Translations under genes and position numbers: made by a program
Part shown: piece by piece, positions 14,264-21,402 of the stretch
Numbering within the stretch: the first letter of the stretch is position 1
How the letters are laid out: each line of letters starts with the position of its first letter
The notes under the pieces: generated by a model
The model's database searches: none
The model's input: the letters and a program-made list of their open reading frames with translations, nothing else
Told to the model about the DNA's origin: nothing
From: JAKQIM01 sp964633225
GTDB taxonomy: Bacteria > Chloroflexota > Anaerolineae > Anaerolineales > UBA4823
DNA: 29,088 nt
Reading direction: 5' to 3'
Assembly: GCA_964633225.1 (NCBI GenBank)
Contig: CAZWFQ010000046.1
Coordinates: forward strand, 1 to 29,088

Positions 14264-15166
14264 TTAATATCTCCCATAATCTACGGGGCTGCTCAGGTTC
14301 TTGCTGACATCCAACCGTTTGTGGGTTTTGGCGCCCAGCTTTTGCCAGTATTCGTCCCGGTCTTTGACGCCGTAAACCCATTCGTCCAAATAGGCCTGGG
14401 TGGCCTCGGGGCTGCTGCTGATCTTATCCCATTCCATGTAGAAATCGTTATCGCGGTCGTAGTACCCCTGGGTGTACGAGGGGTGCGAGCAGTACGGCAC
14501 ATGGCAGACGGCATCGACGATAAAGCCGGGGATCAGGGTGCGGTTGGGGTCTGAGCGGATAACGGTCTCGTCTACGATCTCTTCAGCGGTCAGAATGACG
14601 CGCTCGGCGGCGAAGGCGGCCTCTTTCTGTTCGCCGATGATGCCCCAAATCTGGGCATTGCCATCCGCATCGGCGCGTTGAACGTGGACAATGGCCACGT
14701 CGGGCTTGAGCGCCGGCACCACCACCACCGCCTGACCCGTGTAGGGGTCGGTGACGGTGCGATAGTTGGGATTGGCGTGTTCCAGGTCACCGGCAGCAGT
14801 GGGGTTCATGGGCATGAAAGGCAGCCCGGTGGCGCCGGCTTGCAAACGTGAGATCATGCCGAAGTGCGAGTATTCTTCCCATTCCAGCCGCCCGGCCTCC
14901 AGCTCGGCGCGCACAATGCGCAAAGAGCCAACGCCAGGGTTGCCCATGTACGAGAAGATCACCTTGCTTGCACAGCCGGCTGCCACCATTTGATCGTAGA
15001 TCAAGTCGGGGGTGGCGCGCGCCAGTACCAGGTTGCGGCGTTTCTGGCGGATGATCTCATGACCAGCGGCGAAGGGGATCATGTGGGTGAATCCAGCGGC
15101 GTAGATCACATCGCCATCGTGCACGTATTGCTGAACAGCTTGAGATAGTGAAACCAGTTTGCTCAT
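14264..15166 (-). CDS. CoA-transferase subunit alpha (GctA-like)
   Basis: A 300-residue family I CoA-transferase alpha subunit. It shows HDGDVIYAAGFTHMIPFAAGHEIIRQ near the N-terminus, then GNPGVGSLRIVRAELEAGRLEWEEYSH-type and VVVPALKPDVAIVHVQRAD segments, as in GctA. AAAGGAA sits just upstream of the ATG. Its TAA stop is one base from the beta start, so the subunits are made in equal amounts by coupled translation. The gene lies downstream of an aldehyde dehydrogenase gene, suggesting that an acid produced by aldehyde oxidation could be activated to its CoA ester; this is inference. Confidence 0.87.
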   Translation of the reverse strand: MSKLVSLSQAVQQYVHDGDVIYAAGFTHMIPFAAGHEIIRQKRRNLVLARATPDLIYDQMVAAGCASKVIFSYMGNPGVGSLRIVRAELEAGRLEWEEYSHFGMISRLQAGATGLPFMPMNPTAAGDLEHANPNYRTVTDPYTGQAVVVVPALKPDVAIVHVQRADADGNAQIWGIIGEQKEAAFAAERVILTAEEIVDETVIRSDPNRTLIPGFIVDAVCHVPYCSHPSYTQGYYDRDNDFYMEWDKISSSPEATQAYLDEWVYGVKDRDEYWQKLGAKTHKRLDVSKNLSSPVDYGRY

Positions 15167-15179
15167 AAATTCCTTTCTT

Positions 15180-15200
15180 GGGCAGGCTGAAGCCCGGCCC
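15180..15200 (-). other. Small GC-rich intra-operon hairpin
   Basis: GGGCAGGCT (15180-15188) pairs with AGCCCGGCCC (15191-15200) with one bulge. It lies between the small membrane protein gene and the CoA-transferase alpha gene, without a U-tract. It could be a processing or attenuation stem that sets relative expression of the two operon halves. Confidence 0.35.
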
Positions 15201-15490
15201 TACTTTTGATTCTTTTTGGCCTTCTTGGCAGCTTTGGCCTCTTCTCGCTTGGCTTTTTGCTCACGCTGCCTGGCTTGCATGTTGCGAATGCCGCGAAAAC
15301 GCTCGACGCGCTCCGCGGGCGGCTTGGCACTCCTCCAGATGATAAAGCCTCCCACTAAGACGCCAAATGCGCCCAGGAAGAACAATCCATAAGTGGGATG
15401 CTTGGCCTGGTCGGTGGTGAAGAAGAGCACCAGGAAAAGCAGGCCAAAAAACAGGATGAACGAACCGACGCGACCTTTTTCCAGGTTCAC
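15200..15490 (-). CDS. Small two-helix membrane protein with lysine-rich tail
   Basis: A 96-residue protein with two hydrophobic helices (about residues 9-27 and 34-52). A strongly basic cytoplasmic tail rich in Lys, Arg, Ala and Gln follows (55-96). By the positive-inside rule both ends face the cytoplasm. I know no family for it. It starts at GTG 15490 with GAGG 7-8 nt upstream and stops with TAG. Sitting between the aldehyde dehydrogenase and CoA-transferase genes on the same strand, it is probably co-transcribed, but nothing ties it functionally to either. Confidence 0.6.
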   Translation of the reverse strand: MNLEKGRVGSFILFFGLLFLVLFFTTDQAKHPTYGLFFLGAFGVLVGGFIIWRSAKPPAERVERFRGIRNMQARQREQKAKREEAKAAKKAKKNQK

Positions 15491-15518
15491 CGAATAAACC
15501 TCTTATCCTGAACGCGCG

Positions 15519-17093
15519 CTACTTAACCATATTGCGGATCTGCTCGTGCATATACAACGGCAGGTAGTAGTGTCCGCCGGAATTTTTGCCGCTTGAACCA
15601 GAGCCTTTCCAGCCGCCAAAGGGCTGGAAGCCAGGCCAGGCGCCGGTGGTGGCGCCCTGCGGGCGGTTGGCATAGGTCACGCCAGCTTCGATCCGGTCGT
15701 AGAACCATTCGACCTCTTCCGGTGTGCCGTAGAAACCAGCCGTCAGGCCGTAATTGACATCATTGGCCATCTGCATGGCTTCCTCAAGCGACTGGACCTT
15801 ACCAATGGTGGTGATGGGCAGGAACATCTCTTCTTTCCACAGCCGGTGGGTGTAAGGCAGGTCGGCCACCAGGGTGGGGGCGCAGAAATAGCCCTTGCTC
15901 AGCGCGCCGTCGGTCAGCACCTGCCCGCCGGTGAGGAAACGGCCAGATTTCCCAAGTTCAGCCGTGAAATCTTTGAAATCTTGATACGCGCCAGAATTGG
16001 CCACCGGGCCCATGTAGACACTGCGCTCTGTGGGGTCGCCAACGGTCAGTTTTTGGGTCAGGCTTACCAGCCGCGCTACCAGATCATCATAGACCGGCTC
16101 TTCGATGTACACCCGCGAGCAAGCCGAGCACTTTTGCCCCTGCAGGCCGAAGGCCGAGCGCACAATACCCAGGGCAGTGCGCTCCAGGTCAGCATGGCGC
16201 GAGACGATGGTGGGGTTCTTACCGCCCAGCTCCAGGATCGTCGGGCGGACGTAGCGGCAGTCAGAAAAATCGCGGAACAACTGCATGCCCACGTCGAAAG
16301 AGCCGGTGAAGGTCACGCCGCTTACATGGTCGCAGGTCACCAATGCCTTGCCCAGGGTGCGGCCGGGGCCGGTGACGTAATTGAACACACCGTCTGGCAG
16401 CCCGGCATCGCGCAGGCACTCTGCCAGCAGGCGCACCGTCCAGGGGGTATCGGTGGCGGGCTTGAGCACCACGGTGTTGCCGGCCACCAGGGCGGCCCCG
16501 GTTGGCCCGCCGCTGAGCGCGCCGGGGAAATTGAAGGGGCTGATCACCAGCCAGACACCATAGGGGCGCAGCACCGAATAATTGGTGGAGGTGTAGCCTT
16601 GCAGCGGGTCGCGGCCCATCTCAACCATGTAACCCTCATTCTTTTCCATCTGGTCACAGGCATAGCGGATCAGGTCGGCGGTTTCAGCCACGTCGCCCAG
16701 CGCTTCCATGCGGTTCTTGCCCACTTCCAGGGCCATGGCAGAGCCGATCTCGAAAATACGTTCGTCGATCAAGCCGGCGGCCTTGCGCAGCAGGGCCACC
16801 CGTTCTTGCCATGGCATGTGGCTCCACATGGGGAAGGCCTGGTGAGCAGCCGCCAGGGCCTTGTGGGCATCTTGCTCGCCGCCCTTTTGGAACACGCCCA
16901 ACACCCAATCGGCATTGATCGGCGAACGGTCTTCAAATTTCTCGGCCGTGAAATGATCCTTCCCGCCGATAATCATGGCATGTTCTTGCCCCAGGTTGGC
17001 TTTGATTTTGGCCAATGCCTCTTCAAAGCGCGTGTGCAGCTCTTCGGGAGGGTTGAACATGGTCGAATAGGTCAGTTTAAAACGTTCGGTCAT
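15519..17093 (-). CDS. Aldehyde dehydrogenase, P5C/glutamate-semialdehyde type
   Basis: A 524-residue NAD(P)-dependent aldehyde dehydrogenase. Catalytic residues are in place: N188 (SPFNFP), E288 (LELGGKNP) and nucleophile C322 (LQGQKCSACSR), plus the cofactor loop FTGS at 262-265. The long N-terminus (about 50 residues before the core) and total length match 1-pyrroline-5-carboxylate dehydrogenases (RocA/PruA) better than ordinary ALDHs of about 480. No proline dehydrogenase is next to it, so substrate remains open. Start at 17093 is fixed by GGAGGT 8 nt upstream. It is the first gene of an operon running through the CoA-transferase to galK. The stop is TAG. A 429-codon open frame on the opposite strand is a composition artefact. 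Confidence 0.88.
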   Translation of the reverse strand: MTERFKLTYSTMFNPPEELHTRFEEALAKIKANLGQEHAMIIGGKDHFTAEKFEDRSPINADWVLGVFQKGGEQDAHKALAAAHQAFPMWSHMPWQERVALLRKAAGLIDERIFEIGSAMALEVGKNRMEALGDVAETADLIRYACDQMEKNEGYMVEMGRDPLQGYTSTNYSVLRPYGVWLVISPFNFPGALSGGPTGAALVAGNTVVLKPATDTPWTVRLLAECLRDAGLPDGVFNYVTGPGRTLGKALVTCDHVSGVTFTGSFDVGMQLFRDFSDCRYVRPTILELGGKNPTIVSRHADLERTALGIVRSAFGLQGQKCSACSRVYIEEPVYDDLVARLVSLTQKLTVGDPTERSVYMGPVANSGAYQDFKDFTAELGKSGRFLTGGQVLTDGALSKGYFCAPTLVADLPYTHRLWKEEMFLPITTIGKVQSLEEAMQMANDVNYGLTAGFYGTPEEVEWFYDRIEAGVTYANRPQGATTGAWPGFQPFGGWKGSGSSGKNSGGHYYLPLYMHEQIRNMVK

Positions 17094-17128
17094 TTGCAGA
17101 TACCTCCAAAGTGGTTTAAGACCTTCCA

Positions 17129-17157
17129 AGTATAGCAGAGGGGTGCTTTCTCGTCAA
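17129..17157 (-). promoter_or_regulatory. Promoter of the ALDH-CoA-transferase-galK operon
   Basis: On the minus strand TTGACG (17157-17152), an exact 17-nt spacer and TATACT (17134-17129). Start near 17122 leaves about 29 nt with a good Shine-Dalgarno. It is close to consensus and divergent from the hydrolase promoter. Confidence 0.78.
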
Positions 17158-17175
17158 AAGGCTTTCATTATCTTA

Positions 17176-17204
17176 TTGCATGCTTTGCAGAAATGCGCTA
17201 GACT
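17176..17204 (+). promoter_or_regulatory. Promoter of the alpha/beta hydrolase gene
   Basis: TTGCAT (17176-17181), 17-nt spacer, TAGACT (17199-17204). The -10 ends 6 nt before the ATG at 17211, so this mRNA should also be leaderless. Confidence 0.55.
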
Positions 17205-17210
17205 TATAGC

Positions 17211-17969
17211 ATGGGTAACCCAAACCTGGTCAACCCTCATTTGCAAAGTGAGCCCTTCTTCTTCAGCGCCGGCCCGGTGGGGGCCTTGCTCTTGCATGGG
17301 TTCACAGCCACTGCCTGGGAAACACGTCCCCTGGCAGTGCGCCTGCATGCCCAGGGTTACACCGTGTCGGGGCCGCTGCTGCCGGGGCACGGCACCACAC
17401 CCGAGCACTTGAATCAAGTACACTGGCAAGATTGGACTGCCGCCGCCGAAAAAAGTTACCAGGAACTGCGGGCGCACTGCCAGAAGATCATCGTCGGCGG
17501 CGAGTCGATGGGGGCGTTGGTGGCCTTGTACCTGGCCGCGCGGCATCCTGAGGCGGCTGCGGTGCTGGCTTATGCTCCGGCCCTCAAGTTGAACCAATCC
17601 ACCGCTGCCCTGGTCAAGCTGCGCCTGGCAGCGCCTTTTGTGGCTGCCTCGCCCAAAGATTTAACCAATCCCTCGCCAAACTGGCAGGGATACCCGGTCA
17701 ATCCCCTCAAAGGGGTGCTGCAGCTCCTGGCCTTTCAAAAGGCGGTGCGCAAGCTGCTGCCGCGCATCCATCAACCGCTGCTGGTGGTGCAAGGCCGCCT
17801 GGATAAAACCGTCCATCCCAGCGTTGGCGAGACGATCCTACAGGGCATCTCCTCGCCGGTCAAAGCGCTTCACTGGATGGAAAACTCAACCCATATCGTG
17901 CTGTTGGATCAAGAGATTGACGAGATCACCCGGCTCACCCTGGATTTCTTACAGGCTGCGCTGGCATAA
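17211..17969 (+). CDS. Alpha/beta hydrolase, carboxylesterase/monoacylglycerol lipase-like
   Basis: A 252-residue serine hydrolase. The nucleophile elbow is GGESMG with S99. The likely acid is D198 in QGRLDKTVHP and the base H228 in ENSTHIVLLD, giving a complete triad. LLLHGFTATAWE near residue 27 forms the oxyanion region. Size and the G-E-S-M-G elbow resemble Est30-type carboxylesterases and bacterial monoglyceride lipases. No signal peptide, so it is cytoplasmic. There is no Shine-Dalgarno; the start is set by the leaderless promoter. The next gene begins 20 nt downstream. Confidence 0.87.
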   Translation: MGNPNLVNPHLQSEPFFFSAGPVGALLLHGFTATAWETRPLAVRLHAQGYTVSGPLLPGHGTTPEHLNQVHWQDWTAAAEKSYQELRAHCQKIIVGGESMGALVALYLAARHPEAAAVLAYAPALKLNQSTAALVKLRLAAPFVAASPKDLTNPSPNWQGYPVNPLKGVLQLLAFQKAVRKLLPRIHQPLLVVQGRLDKTVHPSVGETILQGISSPVKALHWMENSTHIVLLDQEIDEITRLTLDFLQAALA

Positions 17970-17989
17970 GCAGGATGAGGAAAACTACA

Positions 17990-18757
17990 ATGTTCTTCAC
18001 ACATGCCACCTTTTTGGGAATTGACCCCACCGCCGGGCAGCGGCCTTTTTCGTATGCCGCGCTGGATAGCAACCTGCGTTTGTTGGCGCTTGGGCAGGGC
18101 AGTATGGAGGATGTGCTGGCCTTTGCCGGCGGGCAGCGTGAAGCCTTCGCCGCGGTGTGCGCACCGCGCCAGCCCAACCAGGGCCTGATGCAGCGTCCCG
18201 AGGTGCGCGAAAAGCTCAACCCTCAGCCGCGTCCGGGCCGCTGGGCCGATTATCGCGTGGCGGAGTATGAACTGCGCCAGCGTAACATCAGTTGTTATAA
18301 GACCCCTGCTGATGAACAGGCCAGCCCGCACTGGATGCAGATTGGCTTTACGCTCTACCGCCGCCTGGAAGAGATGGGCTACCAGGCTTATCCTGCCACG
18401 GGGGCTGCCCTGCAATCTGTGGAAGTGTACCCCCATGCCTGTTATTGTGCCCTGTTAGGGCAGTCGCCCCTGCCCAAGAATACCTTCGAAGGGCGCATCC
18501 AGCGCCAGTTGGCCCTGTACGAGCAGAAGATCTCCGTCCCCGACCCGATGGATCTGTTTGAGGAGATCACCCGCCACCGCTTATTGCAGGGGGTGCTGCC
18601 CACCAAAGACCTGTACAGCCAGGGCGAGCTGGATGCCCTGGTGGCGGCTTTCACTGCCTGGCTGGCAGCCACCCACCCTGAGCGCACCTGCACCCTGGGT
18701 GACCCGGCTGAAGGGGTGGTGGTATTCCCGGTAGCGGCGCTGAAGACGAAATACTAA
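17990..18757 (+). CDS. DUF429 family protein
   Basis: A 255-residue protein of the DUF429 type, an RNase H-like fold group without known function. It begins with ATFLGIDPT, the first strand with a conserved Asp, and has the later SVEVYPHACY-ALLG segment (E-x-Y-P-H) near the middle. The ATG at 17990 has AGGATGAGGA eight bases upstream; an in-frame ATG at 17975 lies inside that site. It follows the hydrolase gene by 20 nt, probably one transcript. Its stop TAA shares bases with the stop TAG of the convergent HIT-like gene (CTAA, 18754-18757). Confidence 0.72.
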   Translation: MFFTHATFLGIDPTAGQRPFSYAALDSNLRLLALGQGSMEDVLAFAGGQREAFAAVCAPRQPNQGLMQRPEVREKLNPQPRPGRWADYRVAEYELRQRNISCYKTPADEQASPHWMQIGFTLYRRLEEMGYQAYPATGAALQSVEVYPHACYCALLGQSPLPKNTFEGRIQRQLALYEQKISVPDPMDLFEEITRHRLLQGVLPTKDLYSQGELDALVAAFTAWLAATHPERTCTLGDPAEGVVVFPVAALKTKY

Positions 18758-19179
18758 GGCCGGGCGGCTGGCCTTGCTTCAGGCTTCTCCGCGCCGGCGC
18801 GGTACGATTCTGATACCAGGTGGAAGTGCAACTGCAGCAGATCCTGGTAAGCTCCCCCATTGACGATCAAGCGATAACCGGCTTGTTCCAGGCCCAGCTC
18901 TTGCACCAGGCTTTGGGCCATTTGCAGTACCTCGCCTAACAGCCCGGCCTCTTCTGGCTTCAGGCTGGCCAGGTTGGGGATGGCGCGCTTGGGCACGATC
19001 AGGATGTGCAGGGGGTATGATGGGCTGGGGTGGTAGAAGGCCAGCAGGTTGGCGCTTTCACGCAGGCGTTGGACGGGGATGGCAAAGCTCATATGGGCAA
19101 AAATCCAGGGGACGAGGGCTTTTCCCAGGCGAGAACGTGCAAAGGCAAAAACACAGCGGCGGATGGCGGCGCCAGACAC
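18754..19179 (-). CDS. HIT-like (histidine triad) protein
   Basis: A 141-residue HIT-superfamily protein, expected to bind or hydrolyse nucleotide phosphoesters. The C-terminal motif is Q116-L-H118-F-H120-L-V, so the first His of the triad is Gln while the central nucleophilic His and third His are kept. Upstream PSYPLHILIVPKR and the N-G sequence LIVNGG are typical HIT strands. The start is GTG 19179, 8 nt after the stop of the YcaQ-like gene, without a visible Shine-Dalgarno; ATG 19092 (residue 30) is an alternative but would remove a conserved-looking N-terminal segment. Likely co-transcribed with the glycosylase gene. Catalysis with Gln in the first position is uncertain. Confidence 0.75.
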   Translation of the reverse strand: MSGAAIRRCVFAFARSRLGKALVPWIFAHMSFAIPVQRLRESANLLAFYHPSPSYPLHILIVPKRAIPNLASLKPEEAGLLGEVLQMAQSLVQELGLEQAGYRLIVNGGAYQDLLQLHFHLVSESYRAGAEKPEARPAARP

Positions 19180-19187
19180 ATTAAACT

Positions 19188-20432
19188 TTACAACGCCTTC
19201 AACAGGCGGGTGCCGAATTCTTCCGGTTGGCTGCGTTCGATGACCAGCTCATTGGCCTTGTGAAAGGCCATGAAATCGCGCATCGCGGCGGCTGTGCCGG
19301 TCACCAATTCTTCATCTGGCAAGACACCAGGCTCTAAATACAGGGCTTTCAGGCGCAGGCGCCCGGCCTGGCGTTCTAGCTTGGGGTCAAAGCGCCCCAC
19401 CAGGCGGTGGTGGTGCAAGATGGGCAGGCTGTAATAGCCCCAGATGCGCTGAGCGGCGGGCTTGTAGCATTCCAACGCCTGCTCAAAACTCCACAGGTGT
19501 TGGTCACGGTCACGCGCCCAAAACAGGCTGTCAAAGGGGCTGAGGAAGGTGGTGCGGCGGGCAGCCAGGGCGCCGCTGGCGGCCTGCTCTAAAAGAGGCA
19601 GGTGGTCACGGTGCACGATCATCTCGGCCTGGCTGTTGTCAGCCATCTGCCCCTGCACCGATACCAGCACGCCCTCCTTCAGCATGCCCTGGATGATGGC
19701 CCTGGAGGGGGTGCGCTTGCGGTAGGCATAATCAGCCGCTTGCAGCGGCTGGCATACGCCCAAGGCCCGCGCCCCCAGCTCGATCCAATAGCGGTCACGC
19801 TCTTCGGGGCTGGGGGGCGTGGTATCCACCCAATCTGGCAGGACGCGTTCGGTAAGATCATAGATGCGCTGGAAGTTGACCCGCTCCGTGATCATCAGAT
19901 CGCCGAAGGCGTATAAGAATTCCAGCGCCACTTTAGCGGGCTTCCAATCCCACCAACTGCCGCGCCGGGGGCCATCGTAGGTAAAATCAGATGGGCGGGC
20001 CGGGCCGTTCTGGCGCACATGTTCCAATACCTCTTCCACCAATTGGGGGTTGCCTTCTTGGGTTAACCAGCGGCGGTACCAATCAGAGGGTTCCAGGCGC
20101 GTTTTGTTCTGCTGCGGCATCTGGTAGCGGTAATCTTCCAGCGGGATGAGCGAAGCGCAGCGCTGCCAGCCCTCGAAGATGCGGCGGTTGGCCGGGTCAT
20201 AAGCCAGGCGGTCCAGGTCGGCAGGGTCATAGCTCCCCAGTCGCGACCAGATGGCCAGGTAATGGCTGCGCCGCACCATTTGCAGGGTGTCGATCTGCAC
20301 GCAGCCCACCTGGCGCACAGCCTTGTAGATGGCCTCTGGCGTGCTGGCGGTTTCTTGTCCGTTGTGGGTGGTCAGGCCCTGGGCATGCAAGGCCAGGGTG
20401 CGCAAGGCGGTGAGGGGGTAGACGGTGGGCAT
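19188..20432 (-). CDS. YcaQ/AlkX-type DNA glycosylase (HTH_42 family)
   Basis: A 414-residue winged-helix protein of the HTH_42 (YcaQ/AlkZ) family, which excises alkylated bases and unhooks DNA interstrand crosslinks. Q46-I-D48 in GCVQIDTLQ matches the Q-phi-D catalytic motif I associate with the YcaQ/AlkX branch, as opposed to Q-phi-Q of AlkZ. Family segments are QMVRRSHYLAIWSRLG, GWWDWKPAKVALEFL-like and LSPFDSLFWARDR (C-terminal). Length is normal. The promoter has TATAAT 8 nt before the ATG, so the mRNA is nearly leaderless and divergent from the DUF5946 gene. The HIT-like gene follows closely. Confidence 0.85.
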   Translation of the reverse strand: MPTVYPLTALRTLALHAQGLTTHNGQETASTPEAIYKAVRQVGCVQIDTLQMVRRSHYLAIWSRLGSYDPADLDRLAYDPANRRIFEGWQRCASLIPLEDYRYQMPQQNKTRLEPSDWYRRWLTQEGNPQLVEEVLEHVRQNGPARPSDFTYDGPRRGSWWDWKPAKVALEFLYAFGDLMITERVNFQRIYDLTERVLPDWVDTTPPSPEERDRYWIELGARALGVCQPLQAADYAYRKRTPSRAIIQGMLKEGVLVSVQGQMADNSQAEMIVHRDHLPLLEQAASGALAARRTTFLSPFDSLFWARDRDQHLWSFEQALECYKPAAQRIWGYYSLPILHHHRLVGRFDPKLERQAGRLRLKALYLEPGVLPDEELVTGTAAAMRDFMAFHKANELVIERSQPEEFGTRLLKAL

Positions 20433-20440
20433 AGGTTTGC

Positions 20441-20446
20441 ATTATA
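20441..20446 (-). promoter_or_regulatory. -10 box of the YcaQ-like gene
   Basis: A perfect minus-strand TATAAT at 20446-20441, 8 nt before the ATG at 20432. It is part of a 47-bp divergent promoter region with the DUF5946 gene. Confidence 0.55.
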
Positions 20447-20463
20447 CCCTGCGATTGTGAGCA

Positions 20464-20472
20464 TGGTACAAT
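20464..20472 (+). promoter_or_regulatory. Extended -10 promoter of the DUF5946 gene
   Basis: TGGTACAAT (20464-20472) fits TG-n-TAnAAT; the hexamer ends 7 nt before ATG 20480. No Shine-Dalgarno is present, so a leaderless mRNA is likely. Confidence 0.5.
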
Positions 20473-20479
20473 TTTTTGT

Positions 20480-20932
20480 ATGAAGACCATCAGCAAATGC
20501 CCCGAGTGTGGCGCGGCCTGGACAGAGGGCCAAACCTGCCAGGATGCCTTTCACCAAATGTTGTTTTGGGAGGCTGAAACGCCTGCCCTGGGCGAAGTGC
20601 ACCACCTGGCGGTCTTGTGTTACCACCTCCAGCACCCCAGCCTATACTCTCCCGATGGGCTGCGAGAAGGCCGCCGCCTGTTGGCGATGTTCCTGGATCA
20701 GGGCCTGACCCCCCGCCAGGTGGTGAAAAGACAACGCCCTCGGGTGGCCTCAGACCAGCGCCAGTGGAAGATCACCGCTCGACCCGGTGCACAGGGCCAG
20801 TATGAAAGTCCCATCTCATGGACGATGCGGGCTGGGGATGTGGTGGCTGGCGGTGCGCAGAACTACTGCGAAAATGTCCGGTGCTGGGCGGCTTCTATCC
20901 AGGCCGCGCTCAAGCTTTTATCGCTTCCCTGA
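20480..20932 (+). CDS. DUF5946 family protein
   Basis: A 150-residue protein. It starts with a short Cys motif (C7-P-E-C10, then C20) followed by QDAFHQML and LAVLCYHLQHPSLYS, which I associate with DUF5946. Cys/His spacing suggests a metal site, but no biochemical function is known to me. It is transcribed alone, divergently from the YcaQ-like gene. Its last 23 nt overlap the end of the convergent NUDIX gene. Confidence 0.65.
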   Translation: MKTISKCPECGAAWTEGQTCQDAFHQMLFWEAETPALGEVHHLAVLCYHLQHPSLYSPDGLREGRRLLAMFLDQGLTPRQVVKRQRPRVASDQRQWKITARPGAQGQYESPISWTMRAGDVVAGGAQNYCENVRCWAASIQAALKLLSLP

Positions 20933-21389
20933 AATAGAATGTCTCGTTGTGCGAGACCATTGCGTAATCTTGATAGACGAACTTGGCCGAGAAGAAGCCT
21001 GGCTGGTCCAGCCAGGGGATAAACACGCGATCCCCCTCCCATAGATTCAGTTCCAACAGGTGTTCGTCATCGATCCAGGCCAGGGTGCCTTCGGGCGAAT
21101 CGATCAGCTCACCCTCGAAGTCTGTCATCACGAACACGAAGGTGTACCAATCCTCTTCCTTTGAAAAAGCGGGAAAGGTGATCATACCTTTGAACAGCGG
21201 GTTGCGCACCACCAGGCCGGTTTCTTCGAACACTTCGCGAATGGCGCACTCTTCGGGCGTCTCGCCGGGCTCCAGCTTGCCGCCCATCCCGTTCCATTTG
21301 CCCATGTGCATATCGTTGGCCTTTTTGATGCGGTGCACCATCAGGGTTTGGCCTGGGCGGCGCAGGTAACATAATGTGGCGAGTTTCAT
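20910..21389 (-). CDS. NUDIX hydrolase (MutT / 8-oxo-dGTPase-like)
   Basis: A 159-residue NUDIX pyrophosphohydrolase. The complete Nudix box G-x5-E-x7-R-E-U-x-E-E-x-G-U reads GGKLEPGETPEECAIREV and continues FEETGL (about residues 36-59). The N-terminal MKLATLCYLRR and KWNGMGGK resemble MutT/MTH1-like 8-oxo-dGTP diphosphatases, so nucleotide-pool cleaning is likely but not proven. The ATG at 21389 has AAGGA nine bases upstream; an ATG three codons earlier (21398) abuts that site. It follows the broken kinase gene by 13 nt and is probably last in the long minus-strand operon. Confidence 0.88.
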   Translation of the reverse strand: MKLATLCYLRRPGQTLMVHRIKKANDMHMGKWNGMGGKLEPGETPEECAIREVFEETGLVVRNPLFKGMITFPAFSKEEDWYTFVFVMTDFEGELIDSPEGTLAWIDDEHLLELNLWEGDRVFIPWLDQPGFFSAKFVYQDYAMVSHNETFYFREAIKA

Positions 21390-21402
21390 AGATGTCATTC
21401 CT

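Noticed and set aside
15846..17135. Long open frame (429 codons) antisense to the aldehyde dehydrogenase gene
   Set aside because: It is the mirror of a conserved gene in GC-rich DNA with codon bias. It has no Shine-Dalgarno and a composition (His/Gln/Gly-rich) typical of shadow frames.
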